NCBI GenBank assembly: GCA_965284365.1
Contig: OZ260079.1
Location: 2,356,001 to 2,420,000 of the forward strand
Source of the DNA: Phragmitibacter sp965284365
Lineage (GTDB): Bacteria > Verrucomicrobiota > Verrucomicrobiia > Verrucomicrobiales > Verrucomicrobiaceae
Direction: 5' to 3'
Length of the DNA stretch: 64,000 nt
Shown: positions 17,413-26,677 of the stretch, piece after piece
How the letters are laid out: every line of letters starts with the position of its first letter
How positions within the stretch are numbered: the first letter of the stretch is position 1
Program-made: the position numbers and the translations under genes
The notes under the pieces: model-generated
Told to the model about the DNA's origin: nothing
The model's database searches: none
Seen by the model: only the letters and a program-made list of their open reading frames with translations

Positions 17413-18705
17413 ATGAGAGCACCCTTTCTTAGTTTTGATCCCCATTCCCGTCGGCACTTTGTGGAGCGGCTCGCCCAGACCACGCTTGGGGTTACGCTTC
17501 TCCCTTCGGCTTTGCGAGCGGCCGAGACCACGCCGGCAACGTCGGATAATTCGACGCTTCCCGGCTTCGGCAAAGCCAAGCATGTCATCTGGCTGCAGAT
17601 GATTGGCGGCATGTCGCACATCGACACACTGGATCCCAAAACCGGCGACACGAAAGGACCGCGTGATCCCATCACGACAAAAGCCGGTTATCAGTTGGGC
17701 GGCTACCTGCCAAACTTGGCCAAAGATCACTCCGACAAGATATCCGTTATCCGTTCCATGAATTCCAAGACCGGGGTTCATGCGGCGGGCCAGTATGTCA
17801 TCCGGACCGGCTATGAGCAACGCGGCACCATCCAACATCCCACTCTTGGTGCCTGGGCGCACAACCTTCTTGGCCCAAGTTCCAAATCACTGCCAACCAG
17901 CGTCTGTGTGAACAGGAACCCCGATCATGGGAACGGCTTCCTCAGCGCGGCTTATTCGCCTCTCCCAATTTTGGATCCGGATGCCGGGCTGCAATATTCC
18001 CAAATGGGCGCCGAACCGGATATCATGCAAAAGCGGCTGGCCCTGCTGAACAAGCTGGATGGAAATTTCAGGTCGAAATTCCGCGATTTGAACCTGAAGA
18101 ACTACACCGACTTCTACGACGACACACTGAAGCTCCTCGGCAGCGAGGATTTGGCGGTCTTCAGTCTAGCAGGGGAATCCGATGAGATCCGGGAAAATTA
18201 CGGGCGTGGCAAGTTTGGCCAAGGCTGTCTGCTGGCTCGCCGCCTGGTGCAAAAAGGTGTGCGATTCGTGGAAGTGGCTTTTGGCAGTTGGGACATGCAC
18301 AATGACATCGATGATGCCATGGAGGAGAAGGGGACGGAACTGGACGTGGCATTGAGCGCTCTGCTGGGAGACTTGCAGAGCCAGGGATTGCTTTCCGAAA
18401 CCCTCGTTGTGCTCTGCTCCGAGTTTGGCCGCAGCCCAAAAATCAACAGCCGCAGCGGACGGGATCACCATCCCAAAGCGTTTTCAACGCTGCTCGCGGG
18501 AGCTGGCGTGAAAGCTGGCTACGTGCACGGAGCGAGTGATCCCTCCGGCAGTGAAGTGGCGGACAAGATGGTCACCATCCCAAACTTTCACAGCACCGTG
18601 GGACATCTCATGGGCATGAACGTTGACCAGGTTGTGGTTTCGTCCAGCGGCCGCCCCTTTACTGTAGGGGACAAGGGGAAAATTGTCACCGACGTGCTGG
18701 CGTAG
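17413..18705 (+). CDS. DUF1501 exported protein
   Basis: A 430-residue protein with a Tat-like signal (S-R-R-H-F-V-E-R-L-A-Q-T-T-L-G). DUF1501 hallmarks are K-H-V-I-W-L-Q-M-I-G-G-M-S-H-I-D-T-L-D-P-K, N-S-K-T-G-V-H-A, E-F-G-R-S-P and G-R-D-H-H-P-K-A-F. The fold is sulfatase/alkaline-phosphatase-like without the formylglycine motif. It forms a two-gene unit with the upstream PSCyt2-PSD1 gene. The usual proposal is export-linked handling of polysaccharides, but no activity has been shown. Confidence 0.9.
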   Translation: MRAPFLSFDPHSRRHFVERLAQTTLGVTLLPSALRAAETTPATSDNSTLPGFGKAKHVIWLQMIGGMSHIDTLDPKTGDTKGPRDPITTKAGYQLGGYLPNLAKDHSDKISVIRSMNSKTGVHAAGQYVIRTGYEQRGTIQHPTLGAWAHNLLGPSSKSLPTSVCVNRNPDHGNGFLSAAYSPLPILDPDAGLQYSQMGAEPDIMQKRLALLNKLDGNFRSKFRDLNLKNYTDFYDDTLKLLGSEDLAVFSLAGESDEIRENYGRGKFGQGCLLARRLVQKGVRFVEVAFGSWDMHNDIDDAMEEKGTELDVALSALLGDLQSQGLLSETLVVLCSEFGRSPKINSRSGRDHHPKAFSTLLAGAGVKAGYVHGASDPSGSEVADKMVTIPNFHSTVGHLMGMNVDQVVVSSSGRPFTVGDKGKIVTDVLA

Positions 18706-18733
18706 CTGATCTGCAAAGCAGCCAGAAGCAATT

Positions 18734-18753
18734 TTCCCTTGCCAGCAAGGGAA
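18734..18753. other. hairpin between the DUF1501 and small-basic-protein genes
   Basis: TTCCCTTGC and GCAAGGGAA form a 9-bp inverted repeat separated by CA. It lies 29 bp after the DUF1501 stop and 54 bp before the small basic protein gene. There is no T-run on the plus strand after it, so it may be a weak terminator or part of the leader of the downstream gene. Confidence 0.4.
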
Positions 18754-18807
18754 GGCTGGGTATCCTCCCCGCCCCTCAATTTCTGTCCACCGTTCACCGA
18801 ACTCATC

Positions 18808-18966
18808 ATGTCCCAGCATCGCAGTCTCAAGAATTCCGGCGGCTCCGTCGGCACCAAGCGCAGCGTTCTCAAGCGTGGTGAGCGCATCAAGCTCCTCAAG
18901 GCCCGTGGGCTTTGGAAGCAAGGTCGCAGCCTTTACAATCTGCCAAAGACCAAGCCTGCGGAGTAA
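18808..18966 (+). CDS. Chlamydiae/Verrucomicrobia small basic protein
   Basis: A 52-residue, Lys/Arg-rich protein starting M-S-Q-H-R-S-L-K. The frame is open 23 codons further upstream, but the family starts at this Met. The core K-R-S-V-L-K-R-G-E-R-I-K-L-L-K matches the small basic protein shared by Chlamydiae and Verrucomicrobia (TIGR04137 type), which is thought to be ribosome- or nucleic-acid-associated because of its charge and constancy. Its presence is a good lineage marker. No partner genes are evident. Confidence 0.85.
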   Translation: MSQHRSLKNSGGSVGTKRSVLKRGERIKLLKARGLWKQGRSLYNLPKTKPAE

Positions 18967-19094
18967 GCCATACTCGGACGAATTGCGCTGGGGTGGCCTA
19001 AACTGGCTCTGCTGGCGGTCGTCTTAGTTGAGACAGTTGGAAGTGAAAAATAGGCGCGGTGCTCGATGGAGGCCGCAATCTGCCCCCTAGCATC

Positions 19095-20045
19095 ATGCGC
19101 CTGAACCGATTTCTTAGTGCCTGCGGACTTGGTTCGCGGCGAGGCTGCGAAGCCATCATCCTGGAAGGCCGGGTCGCCATCAATGGCGACATTTGCGTTA
19201 ACCTGGCGACCTCCGTCAAGGAGACTGACGAGGTCAAAGTGGATGGCCGGAAACTCCGGCAAAACAAGGGAGTCATGATCGCCCTGCACAAGCCCCGCGG
19301 TTTTGTTTGCACCCGTCGTGACGAGAGGGATCGTGAGACCCTCTACAATCTGCTTCCGGAAAAATTCGCCACCTTGCACCATGTGGGCCGACTGGATAAG
19401 GACAGCGAAGGGCTGATCCTGCTGACGAACCAGGGTGAACTCTCCCAAAAGCTTCTGCATCCCAGCATGGGCGTGGAAAAGGAGTACGAGGTGCAAGTGG
19501 AAGAACGCTTTGACCCCGAAAAGCTCCCGAGGCTGGTGGAAGGATTCCACACGCCAGAAGGCCCTATGAAGGCAGAGCGCGCCTGGATGATTGGCGACTA
19601 CAAGCTCGGGATTGTTCTCAAACAAGGTTTGAAGCGGCAGATCCGGCAGATGCTCTATTTCCTCGGATTCGAAGTGCGCCGCCTGATCCGTGTGCGCATC
19701 GGAAACCTCTCCATCAAAGGGCTGCGCGAAGGCGCGTGGCGTGAATTGAGCGCGGACGAAGTGGAAACCCTGCTTCTGAATCCCAAGTCCAGTGAACGCC
19801 CCAAGCTGAGCCGTCCGAGAACAGCCGCTGTGAAGCGCCACGCTGCCAAGCGGACGCTTCGGCAAGCTCCTGCAAAGAAGCGCAGCCGTGGGCCGAGCCA
19901 AAGAAGAGACAAGCCACCCGGATCGGAGAATAACTCACGCTCCGAACCAGGGAAGGGCCCCCGTCCGAACCGTGACCGCAGCGGACCTCCGGACAGACCG
20001 AATAAGCGTGGGGGTCCACGGGGCCCCCGCCGACCTCCCGCCTAG
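19095..20045 (+). CDS. RsuA/RluB-family pseudouridine synthase
   Basis: A 316-residue protein starting M-R-L-N-R-F-L-S-A-C-G-L-G-S-R-R, the S4 RNA-binding domain (1-60). The catalytic motif G-R-L-D-K-D-S-E-G-L-I-L-L-T follows near residue 100 (first Asp catalytic), then K-E-Y-E-V-Q-V and K-R-Q-I-R-Q-M-L. It converts specific uridines in rRNA to pseudouridine. After about residue 235 comes an 80-residue tail rich in Arg, Lys, Pro and Gly, probably disordered and RNA-binding. RsuA, RluB and RluE-type targets cannot be separated by eye. A long minus-strand frame over the same DNA is an antisense shadow. Confidence 0.9.
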   Translation: MRLNRFLSACGLGSRRGCEAIILEGRVAINGDICVNLATSVKETDEVKVDGRKLRQNKGVMIALHKPRGFVCTRRDERDRETLYNLLPEKFATLHHVGRLDKDSEGLILLTNQGELSQKLLHPSMGVEKEYEVQVEERFDPEKLPRLVEGFHTPEGPMKAERAWMIGDYKLGIVLKQGLKRQIRQMLYFLGFEVRRLIRVRIGNLSIKGLREGAWRELSADEVETLLLNPKSSERPKLSRPRTAAVKRHAAKRTLRQAPAKKRSRGPSQRRDKPPGSENNSRSEPGKGPRPNRDRSGPPDRPNKRGGPRGPRRPPA

Positions 20046-20140
20046 ACAAACACGTTGTCTTCTGTGTGAAGATGCTCGGTCTTGAAAAGCCTGATAAAAG
20101 GCGTTCGTAACTGTGACGATCAGACATGTTCTGTGATGTC

Positions 20141-21493
20141 ATGACAAAAAGAGTCCTCCTTTGCCGCCTATTAGTCCCACTGCTGGCCGTGTCCTTTGGT
20201 GCGAAGTCGCTGGCAGAAGACACTCCATCGCTAAAGGCTCTGCTGCGTGATCTGGGTCTTGGAAAAAGCGTGGAGGTTCCGGATGGGACTTATACCACCC
20301 AAGGATGCCGTACCTTGCAAGGCCTGAAGGGAACCGCGGACAGGCCCATCACGATTCGCGCTGCGCAACGCGGGAAAGTGGTGATCATCGGGGAAGCGGG
20401 ATTCATCCTCAGGGATTGTGAGCACCTCGTGCTGGAGGGCTTTGTTTTTGAAAACGATGCCGATCAACAGTCTGTGTTGCTGGATAACTGCCAGAATGTT
20501 CGCGTGACGCGGAACACGCTTCGCCCGGAGGAACGCGCCAAACCAAGACACTGGGAGCACTGGGTAACCGTGGATGGAGCGCGCAGCGGGCACAATCGCA
20601 TCGACCACAATCTATTCGAGCGGAAAGTGAATCGCGGTAGCCCACTGTTCGTTCGCGGGGACGACACCGCACTGGTGTGTTCCCAGCATGATCGCATCGA
20701 TCACAATCACTTCCGCGATGTGGTCTATGCAAACCGCGAAAACGGCCACGAGACGATCCGCACTGGCGGTAATGATCTCGGCGCATCAGGCCGCAGTTCG
20801 TTTACGATCATCGAAGATAACCTACTGGAACGTTGCAGTGGGGAGGATGAGCTCATGTCCCTGAAGTCCTCAGACAATATCGTCCGCCGCAACACACTCA
20901 TCAATTGCCGAGGGGCTATTTGCTTTCGCCTCGGCAATCGCAGCGAGGCATCTGGGAACATCATCATCGCCACCGAAGACGGCCCAGGCTTCGGCGGTAT
21001 CAAGCTATTCGGATTCGAACACCGGGTCTTCGACAACTATTTCGAAGGGCTGACGGGTAGCCGCCATGAAGCGCCTTTTTCGCTGATCCCCGGCATGTAT
21101 GACACGCCTACGACAGATAACATCGGCAAGAACTACAGTGACATGACGGCGGTGCCGCCCACGAAATGCCAGATCACCAACAACGTTTGGGTGAATTGTT
21201 CGCCTCTTCAGTTTGGATTTGAGAAGGAAGACAAGGATTGGCCTTTTGCACCGAACGCCTGTGTGTTTACCAACAATACCGTCGTGCGGTCAAAGAAGTT
21301 CTCAAAACCAATCGTGAACGTTGGTCAATTACGTGACATGCAACCAAAGGATAACCGGGCCTACGATGCGCACGCCAAGCCTGACATCGCGGGAGCCACC
21401 TGGTTTCAATGGGAGAAGGAGGCGCCTGTTGTGAAAGCGCCTACGCCCCTGAATGCTAAAGATGTGGGGCCGGAAGCGCCAGATCACCTCTAG
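20141..21493 (+). CDS. PL6-type (chondroitinase B / alginate lyase-like) polysaccharide lyase
   Basis: A 450-residue secreted protein with signal peptide M-T-K-R-V-L-L-C-R-L-L-V-P-L; an ATG at 20126 is an equally possible start. It is a right-handed beta-helix with repeated N-x-I/V-x-x-N-x-F/L rungs. The segment L-L-E-R-C-S-G-E-D-E-L-M-S-L-K-S-S-D-N carries the Glu and Lys pattern of PL6, and F-R-L-G-N-R-S supplies the Arg. PL6 enzymes cleave alginate or dermatan/chondroitin sulfate by Ca-assisted beta-elimination. Sulfatases elsewhere in the window fit use of sulfated polysaccharides. The substrate cannot be told from sequence. Confidence 0.85.
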   Translation: MTKRVLLCRLLVPLLAVSFGAKSLAEDTPSLKALLRDLGLGKSVEVPDGTYTTQGCRTLQGLKGTADRPITIRAAQRGKVVIIGEAGFILRDCEHLVLEGFVFENDADQQSVLLDNCQNVRVTRNTLRPEERAKPRHWEHWVTVDGARSGHNRIDHNLFERKVNRGSPLFVRGDDTALVCSQHDRIDHNHFRDVVYANRENGHETIRTGGNDLGASGRSSFTIIEDNLLERCSGEDELMSLKSSDNIVRRNTLINCRGAICFRLGNRSEASGNIIIATEDGPGFGGIKLFGFEHRVFDNYFEGLTGSRHEAPFSLIPGMYDTPTTDNIGKNYSDMTAVPPTKCQITNNVWVNCSPLQFGFEKEDKDWPFAPNACVFTNNTVVRSKKFSKPIVNVGQLRDMQPKDNRAYDAHAKPDIAGATWFQWEKEAPVVKAPTPLNAKDVGPEAPDHL

Positions 21494-21501
21494 CCCTGGC
21501 C

Positions 21502-22776
21502 TCAGCGGACTTCCGCGCCACCCCAATTAAAGCCGAGTTGCAGCCAAACGCTGTGTTCGTTCCCGAATGATGACCCACGGTCATAATTGTATTGGCCCCG
21601 GCAATAGAAGGTGCGTTGAGGATTGAGATAGTAGGTCACCATCGGGCTGACGCGCCAGCGTTCGGCCAATTCAGCGATGGCGATACCGCTCACGTATTCT
21701 CCTCTCAGACCAAAGACCCAGCCGCTGTCGAGACCATAGCTAAGCATGGTGTAGGCTCCGAATTCGTCTTCACGACCAGATGCGGTGGAGTGCTCATGAT
21801 GGTCATGTTCCAGCTCAACATGGTGCTCGTCTTCTTCGCTTGCGACCTGGTAGTCGAAGGAGCGGAGAGCGATCTCGTTCCGCCACCGAAAGTAGCGCCC
21901 ACCCGATTCATACCCGTTTTCCCGCCAGGTGTATTCCGCGTGAGCCCCGTAAACTTGTGAGTTTCCATTTAGACCATTGCTTCCCCAAGCTCCGCTAAGC
22001 CCAAAGCGGAATTGGTGGAAATCATTGTAGTCCTTTTCGTTGGTCCAATTGCCCGTAACTATCGCGCTGTCGAAGAGTGCTGACTCTCCTTCAAATAGTG
22101 GCGCATGATCATGATCGTCATGATGCTCTTCCTCGTCGTGCTCGTGTTCTTCAATTTGGGCCTGGCCTATGCTCAGGCTGAGTAGCGAGGTCCAGGGCGA
22201 GGGCATTTCCCAGGTAACCTCACCACCGATGCTGGAGAGTCCATCGTCACCGAGGAATCTGCCGTTGAGCAGGTTATTGTCGGCGAAATCCCAACCGTGG
22301 CTATGCGTCTGGTTCTGAAAACCGAAGCGATTGAGGTAGCGGCCACCGCGCAGCGATAGGCCCCCGGAGAGATTCTTGATCTTTCCAAACCACTCTTCAA
22401 ACTCGCCGTCCCAATTCCTGGTCTCAGCATCTTGAAACAAATGGTAGGTGGCGAAGGCTTCCAAGTGCTCGCCTGCACGAAGGGAGGAACCAAATTCGAA
22501 GCCCTGAATAGTCCAACCGTCTCTGACCGGATCGTGATGCCCCGCACCGAAGTGCTCCAGGCTATCGGCCGTTGTCGCACCATAGGTGGATTGAAAGTGG
22601 GCGTGCGGAAACAGGAATCCGCCGATATTGGCGGATTCCCCTGTGAGCCATTTCGGTGTCTCCAGAGCACCGGAATCAGTTGAGTGTGAGTTTGCCAAAT
22701 CCGGGACGGAAGAGGCAGAAGCGAAGAATGCAGTGGCGGTCAGCATGCCGAGAGAGGCGAGAATGACGGTCTTCAT
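21502..22776 (-). CDS. outer-membrane beta-barrel-like protein with His/Asp/Glu-rich loops
   Basis: A 424-residue protein with a signal peptide (M-K-T-V-I-L-A-S-L-G-M-L, cleavage near residue 22). It shows alternating amphipathic strands, many Trp/Tyr/Gly, and an aromatic end in W-L-Q-L-G-F-N-W, typical of outer-membrane barrels. Two loops are strongly metal-binding in character: E-E-H-E-H-D-E-E-E-H-H-D-D-H-D-H and E-D-E-H-H-V-E-L-E-H-D-H-H-E-H. Such loops occur in zinc- or nickel-related outer-membrane proteins. Not a TonB receptor (no plug domain). Dyads just upstream may be a metal-responsive operator. Function is inferred only. Confidence 0.7.
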   Translation of the reverse strand: MKTVILASLGMLTATAFFASASSVPDLANSHSTDSGALETPKWLTGESANIGGFLFPHAHFQSTYGATTADSLEHFGAGHHDPVRDGWTIQGFEFGSSLRAGEHLEAFATYHLFQDAETRNWDGEFEEWFGKIKNLSGGLSLRGGRYLNRFGFQNQTHSHGWDFADNNLLNGRFLGDDGLSSIGGEVTWEMPSPWTSLLSLSIGQAQIEEHEHDEEEHHDDHDHAPLFEGESALFDSAIVTGNWTNEKDYNDFHQFRFGLSGAWGSNGLNGNSQVYGAHAEYTWRENGYESGGRYFRWRNEIALRSFDYQVASEEDEHHVELEHDHHEHSTASGREDEFGAYTMLSYGLDSGWVFGLRGEYVSGIAIAELAERWRVSPMVTYYLNPQRTFYCRGQYNYDRGSSFGNEHSVWLQLGFNWGGAEVR

Positions 22777-22848
22777 AATGCGCTTTTTATCGCGCTCATT
22801 ATCTACTGCAAGTAAATTGCTTTATAAATGCGATCTGATTGCGTTATT
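22777..22848 (-). promoter_or_regulatory. dyad sequences upstream of the His-rich barrel gene
   Basis: Directly before the start codon, 22777-22800 begins AATG and ends CATT, with GC pairs at matching places. A better dyad lies at 22827-22845: AATGCGATC-T-GATTGCGTT, with 14 of 18 positions pairing. The AT-rich stretch with repeated ATGCG/GCGTTAT blocks looks like an operator-promoter. With a His-rich product, a Fur/Zur-type metal repressor is a natural guess, but the motif does not match a known Zur box that I can name. Confidence 0.35.
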
Positions 22849-22973
22849 GATTTTAGTAATTTCGGCCAAATTCCTGCTCGGCGAATGAGCAGAAATCGCT
22901 CAGAATGTGTCCATTAGGCACGACATTCAATATTGCCCTCCTCGTACCCTGGAGAGCCTCCCCCTGAATATCC

Positions 22974-23996
22974 ATGACCTGTTCTAATCTGCCGTACTCA
23001 CGACGTAACTTTCTGGCAGCTCTGCCTGCATCTGCAGCTGGGCTGTTCCTCGCGCAATGTGCTTCTTCTGCACCTGCCACCCCCGCCACAACTGTGGCGG
23101 CTGCGTCGAGCTCGACCGCTGCCGCAGCATCTGCCGGGCCTCCGCCGTATAGTATTTACCGGGGGAGACTTCCCTGGGACACGGTGTTCAAAGGGGAGAA
23201 CAAATTCCATTGGCTCTGCCAACAAGCGCAAAAGAACAACTGGGCAGCACTGCCGATCGGGCAGCGGACGGTGGCCGTGGCCAGTGCTTTGCGAGGTACG
23301 CCGTATGGCAATTACACCCTGGAGATCGACGACCACATCGAAGCAGCCTCTGTGAATCTAAATACACTGGACTGTTGGACCTTTTATGAAGCTTCCCTGG
23401 CCTTCGCACGGTTGATCAAGTCGCATCCTGCGCCGTGGTACCCCGCGGAATATCTGAAGATGATCGAGTTGGAGCGCTATCGAGGTGGAAAATGCGATGG
23501 TGGCTACCTAAGTCGCATGCACCACCTTGAGGAAGTGTTTTACGACAACGAACGCCGGGGACTTGGCCGAAATGTAACGCGGCAATTGGGCGGTGTGCGG
23601 ATTCGAAGGAACATCCGTGAAATGCAGATCGCCTGGAAGGACTATCGCTACCTCCGAAACAGCACTTCCAACCGCGATGGTATTGCGCGGGTGGAGGCAC
23701 GTGTTTCCGATCTTCCCATTTATTACATCCCCAAAAGCAAAGTCGCGGGTATCGAGTCCTCTCTGCAAAACGGCGATGTCTTGGCGGTAGTCGCACGGGA
23801 TGAGACGGGGTACACGTCCCATGTAGGGCTGGCCTCGCGATCAGGTGCCACGGCTCGTTTCATGCATGCCACGTCCATGCGGGACAAAGGGCGATGCTGC
23901 ATTACCGATGGGCGTATTTCTGCGTATCTGGCGGATAAACGCAGTAGCATCGGGCTCATCGTGTTTCGTCCGGGGGATATCCGGCCGATTGCGTGA
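22974..23996 (+). CDS. DUF1460 (NlpC/P60-like amidase) lipoprotein
   Basis: A 340-residue protein. The N-terminus combines a twin-arginine motif (S-R-R-N-F-L-A-A-L) with a lipobox L-A-Q-C (Cys29), followed by an Ala/Ser/Thr linker to about residue 56. The catalytic domain has L-N-T-L-D-C-W-T-F-Y-E-A with Cys134 as candidate nucleophile and Y-T-S-H-V-G-L-A with the His. This is the DUF1460 pattern, related to N-acetylmuramoyl-L-alanine amidase-like papain-fold enzymes of peptidoglycan turnover. It probably acts in the periplasm anchored to a membrane. Confidence 0.82.
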   Translation: MTCSNLPYSRRNFLAALPASAAGLFLAQCASSAPATPATTVAAASSSTAAAASAGPPPYSIYRGRLPWDTVFKGENKFHWLCQQAQKNNWAALPIGQRTVAVASALRGTPYGNYTLEIDDHIEAASVNLNTLDCWTFYEASLAFARLIKSHPAPWYPAEYLKMIELERYRGGKCDGGYLSRMHHLEEVFYDNERRGLGRNVTRQLGGVRIRRNIREMQIAWKDYRYLRNSTSNRDGIARVEARVSDLPIYYIPKSKVAGIESSLQNGDVLAVVARDETGYTSHVGLASRSGATARFMHATSMRDKGRCCITDGRISAYLADKRSSIGLIVFRPGDIRPIA

Positions 23997-24122
23997 GAAG
24001 AGGGGGAGTTGTGTTGGGTGCTACCTTGAAATCAGGCCATGGCTGCGCGTAGCCGAGGAGGCTGCTGGGCGGCCATGTCAGCACTCCGAAACGTCCTTGG
24101 TAGGCAGGGGTTGAGTGCCAGC

Positions 24123-26591
24123 TCAGGCTGCGTTGTTTGCGGGGACCAAGGGTTCTTCTGGAGCGTAATAATGCGTGAGGCCTTGCTTCCAGGTGGTTTT
24201 CAGGGGAGCGAGGTCCGCTTGAATTAGCGTCGTCTCGCCATAGGTAACGACCAAGTCGTGGGCTGCGGTGGTTTCACCGATGATGGTGAGGCCTGCAGCG
24301 GTGACGGCGTCCACCTGATCCGGGCTAACTTCGAAGACAAGACGTCCGGGTGTTTCGCCAAAAAGCAGTTCTGCGGCGGTGGGCTGGCCGCATTTCGGGA
24401 GTGCGTCGAGATCGACGCGGACGCCCGCTTTGCCGGAGAAACCCATTTCGGCGAGCGTTACGGCGAGGCCGCCTTCGCTGACATCGTGTGCCGAAAGGAT
24501 GACTCCCTGTCGAATCAATCCGTGATATTTGCGATAAGCGGCGAGTGCGGTCGCTTCGTCGAAGGTTGGGGCGCTGCCTGATTTCGCGGCGGATCCACCG
24601 AACTGCTTGGTAACGACGCTGCCGGAGAGGCCGGCGGAGGCGGCACCAAGGATGGCGAGTTTGTTGCCGGCTTTGCGAATGCTAGATCCGACGATGTATT
24701 CGGGTTTCTCCACAATGCCGAAGCCGCTGACGAGCAGCGTGACGGGTATGGAGACCGGGCCTTCGTCTGTTTGGAAGTAATTATAGAAGGAGTCTTTACC
24801 TGAGACGAAAGGCGCGCCGTAAGCCTCGGCAGTGATCGCCATGCCTTTGGTTGTTTCCACAAGGGCACCGAGTTCTTCGTGTGCATCGGGATTGCCCACA
24901 CAGAAGTTGTCGAGAATGGCGATGCGATCGGGATTCGCGCCGATGGCGATGAGCTGGCGATAGCACTCGTCTACCGTCGCGCGTCCGGTGAGGTGCGGAT
25001 GGCGGTGTCCCCACTCCGGCAGGAGCGCGAGGGAAAGGCCGACGAGTTGGTCGCTGCCATCCACGCGAATGACAGAGCCGTCCTGCGGGGCATCTCCAGC
25101 GGCGCCGGCGAGTGGCTTGAGGAGAGTGTTGCCCTGCACCTCATGATCGTATTCGCGGATGATGGGTTCGCGTGAGACGATGGCGAAGTCGCCCATGAGT
25201 TTCTTCAGGATGTCGTTTCCACCGTGTGGCTTGGAAGTGAGAAGCTGATTGATAGCCACTGCGTCTTCGTCAGTGCCTGAAGGGGTAGTCCAACTGCCCG
25301 TCATGTGGCGGCGAGGGGCTTCGTGGAGCTTGCTGTTGTCCAAACGGCACACGACTTCGCCGAAGTGTTTCACCGTCAGGATGCCGGATCCGTCGGCTTT
25401 GCCGAGCACGCAGATTTCGGTCTCGTAAATGGCAGCGAGGCGCTCGATCTCGGACAGATCGCTTTCTTCAATGGAGAATACCATCCGCTCCTGACTTTCG
25501 CTGATGAAGATCTGCCAGCTCTCCATCCCGGTGACCTTGAGTGGTGCGTTTTCCAGCCACACTTCGCCGCCGATCTCGCTGAGCATTTCGCCGGCGGCGC
25601 TGCTGAAGCCTCCGGCTCCGCAGTCGGTGACAAACTGGATGAGGCCCTTGGCACGGGCCGCGAGGATAAAGTCTGCTGCCTTTTTCTCTTCAATCGGATT
25701 CCCGATCTGCACTGCGGTTTGATCTTCCTCGTGGCTGGAAGTCGTGAGGGAGACGCTGGAGAAGGTGGCGCCTTTGATGCCGTCCTTGCCGGTGCGTCCG
25801 CCTGCGGCGATCAGCAACTGACCGGCTTTGATTTCCTTCTCGATGTCTGAGATGGGAATGACACCCATGGTGCCGCAGAACACGAGGGGATTGTAAATGT
25901 AGGTCTCCGCAAACTGGATGGCGCCGCTGGTGGTGGGGATGCCCATGCGGTTGCCGTAGTCGCGCACACCGCGAACGACGCCGCGCATGACGCCGAGCGG
26001 ATGAATGACGTCCTTGGCCTTGATGTCTTCCTGTTTCGTATCGGGAGGGCCGAAACAGAACACGTCGAGGGATGCAATTGGCTTGGAGCCCTTGCCTGCG
26101 CCAAGGATGTCGCGAATGACACCGCCGAGGCCGGTGTTTGCTCCTGCGTACGGCTCGATGGCGCTGGGGTGATTGTGGGTTTCAACCTTAAGGCAGACGG
26201 CGAGATCGTCATCCAGCTTCACGAAGCCAGCGTTGTCGACAAAGGCCGAAAGCACGAAGTCCGGCTTCTTCTCGCGGATGCGGGCGGTTACATTCCGGAC
26301 GTAAGTCTTATAGAGGCTGTCGATGACCTCGGTCTTGCCGTCGAGAGTGTGGGTGATTTTCGCGCCAAAAATGCGGTGCTTGCAGTGCTCGCTCCAGGTT
26401 TGTGCGATAACCTCCAGCTCAACGTCCGTCGGTTCGCGATTTTCCTCCGCAAAGATCTTCTGTACCGCCAGCATGTCTGCCTGGGAGAGGCCCAGCTTAA
26501 GCTGTTTGCTGAGTTTCAGCAGTTCCTCGCCGCTCAATGTGGCGATGGGGATGTGGCGGTAGATGGCTTTCGACTCGGAAGAGGTGGACAT
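24123..26591 (-). CDS. purL: phosphoribosylformylglycinamidine synthase subunit PurL
   Basis: An 822-residue protein of the small PurL type. Signature segments are Q-T-W-S-E-H-C-K-H near residue 65, V-K-V/L-E-T-H-N-H-P-S at about 136, G-A-N-T-G-L-G-G-V-I-R-D, and a second AIR-synthase-like half with S-A-H-D-V-S-E-G-G-L. It is the synthetase part of the fourth purine step, forming FGAM from FGAR with ATP and ammonia delivered by PurQ. No glutaminase domain is present, so separate PurQ and PurS are required; neither is in the window. It is slightly longer than the common about 740 residues. An unidentified gene (26678-27130) lies 86 nt upstream on the same strand. Confidence 0.95.
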   Translation of the reverse strand: MSTSSESKAIYRHIPIATLSGEELLKLSKQLKLGLSQADMLAVQKIFAEENREPTDVELEVIAQTWSEHCKHRIFGAKITHTLDGKTEVIDSLYKTYVRNVTARIREKKPDFVLSAFVDNAGFVKLDDDLAVCLKVETHNHPSAIEPYAGANTGLGGVIRDILGAGKGSKPIASLDVFCFGPPDTKQEDIKAKDVIHPLGVMRGVVRGVRDYGNRMGIPTTSGAIQFAETYIYNPLVFCGTMGVIPISDIEKEIKAGQLLIAAGGRTGKDGIKGATFSSVSLTTSSHEEDQTAVQIGNPIEEKKAADFILAARAKGLIQFVTDCGAGGFSSAAGEMLSEIGGEVWLENAPLKVTGMESWQIFISESQERMVFSIEESDLSEIERLAAIYETEICVLGKADGSGILTVKHFGEVVCRLDNSKLHEAPRRHMTGSWTTPSGTDEDAVAINQLLTSKPHGGNDILKKLMGDFAIVSREPIIREYDHEVQGNTLLKPLAGAAGDAPQDGSVIRVDGSDQLVGLSLALLPEWGHRHPHLTGRATVDECYRQLIAIGANPDRIAILDNFCVGNPDAHEELGALVETTKGMAITAEAYGAPFVSGKDSFYNYFQTDEGPVSIPVTLLVSGFGIVEKPEYIVGSSIRKAGNKLAILGAASAGLSGSVVTKQFGGSAAKSGSAPTFDEATALAAYRKYHGLIRQGVILSAHDVSEGGLAVTLAEMGFSGKAGVRVDLDALPKCGQPTAAELLFGETPGRLVFEVSPDQVDAVTAAGLTIIGETTAAHDLVVTYGETTLIQADLAPLKTTWKQGLTHYYAPEEPLVPANNAA

Positions 26592-26677
26592 GGGCGAGCC
26601 AAGTGCATACCGCAGGCTGTTCCCAAATCAAGCGCGAGCCCCGGAGAGAGGTGTCCGGTGGGCAGCTCAAGTGAGCG

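Noticed and set aside
18933..19901. 322-residue minus-strand frame
   Set aside because: Antisense to the pseudouridine synthase, whose S4 and catalytic motifs are clear.
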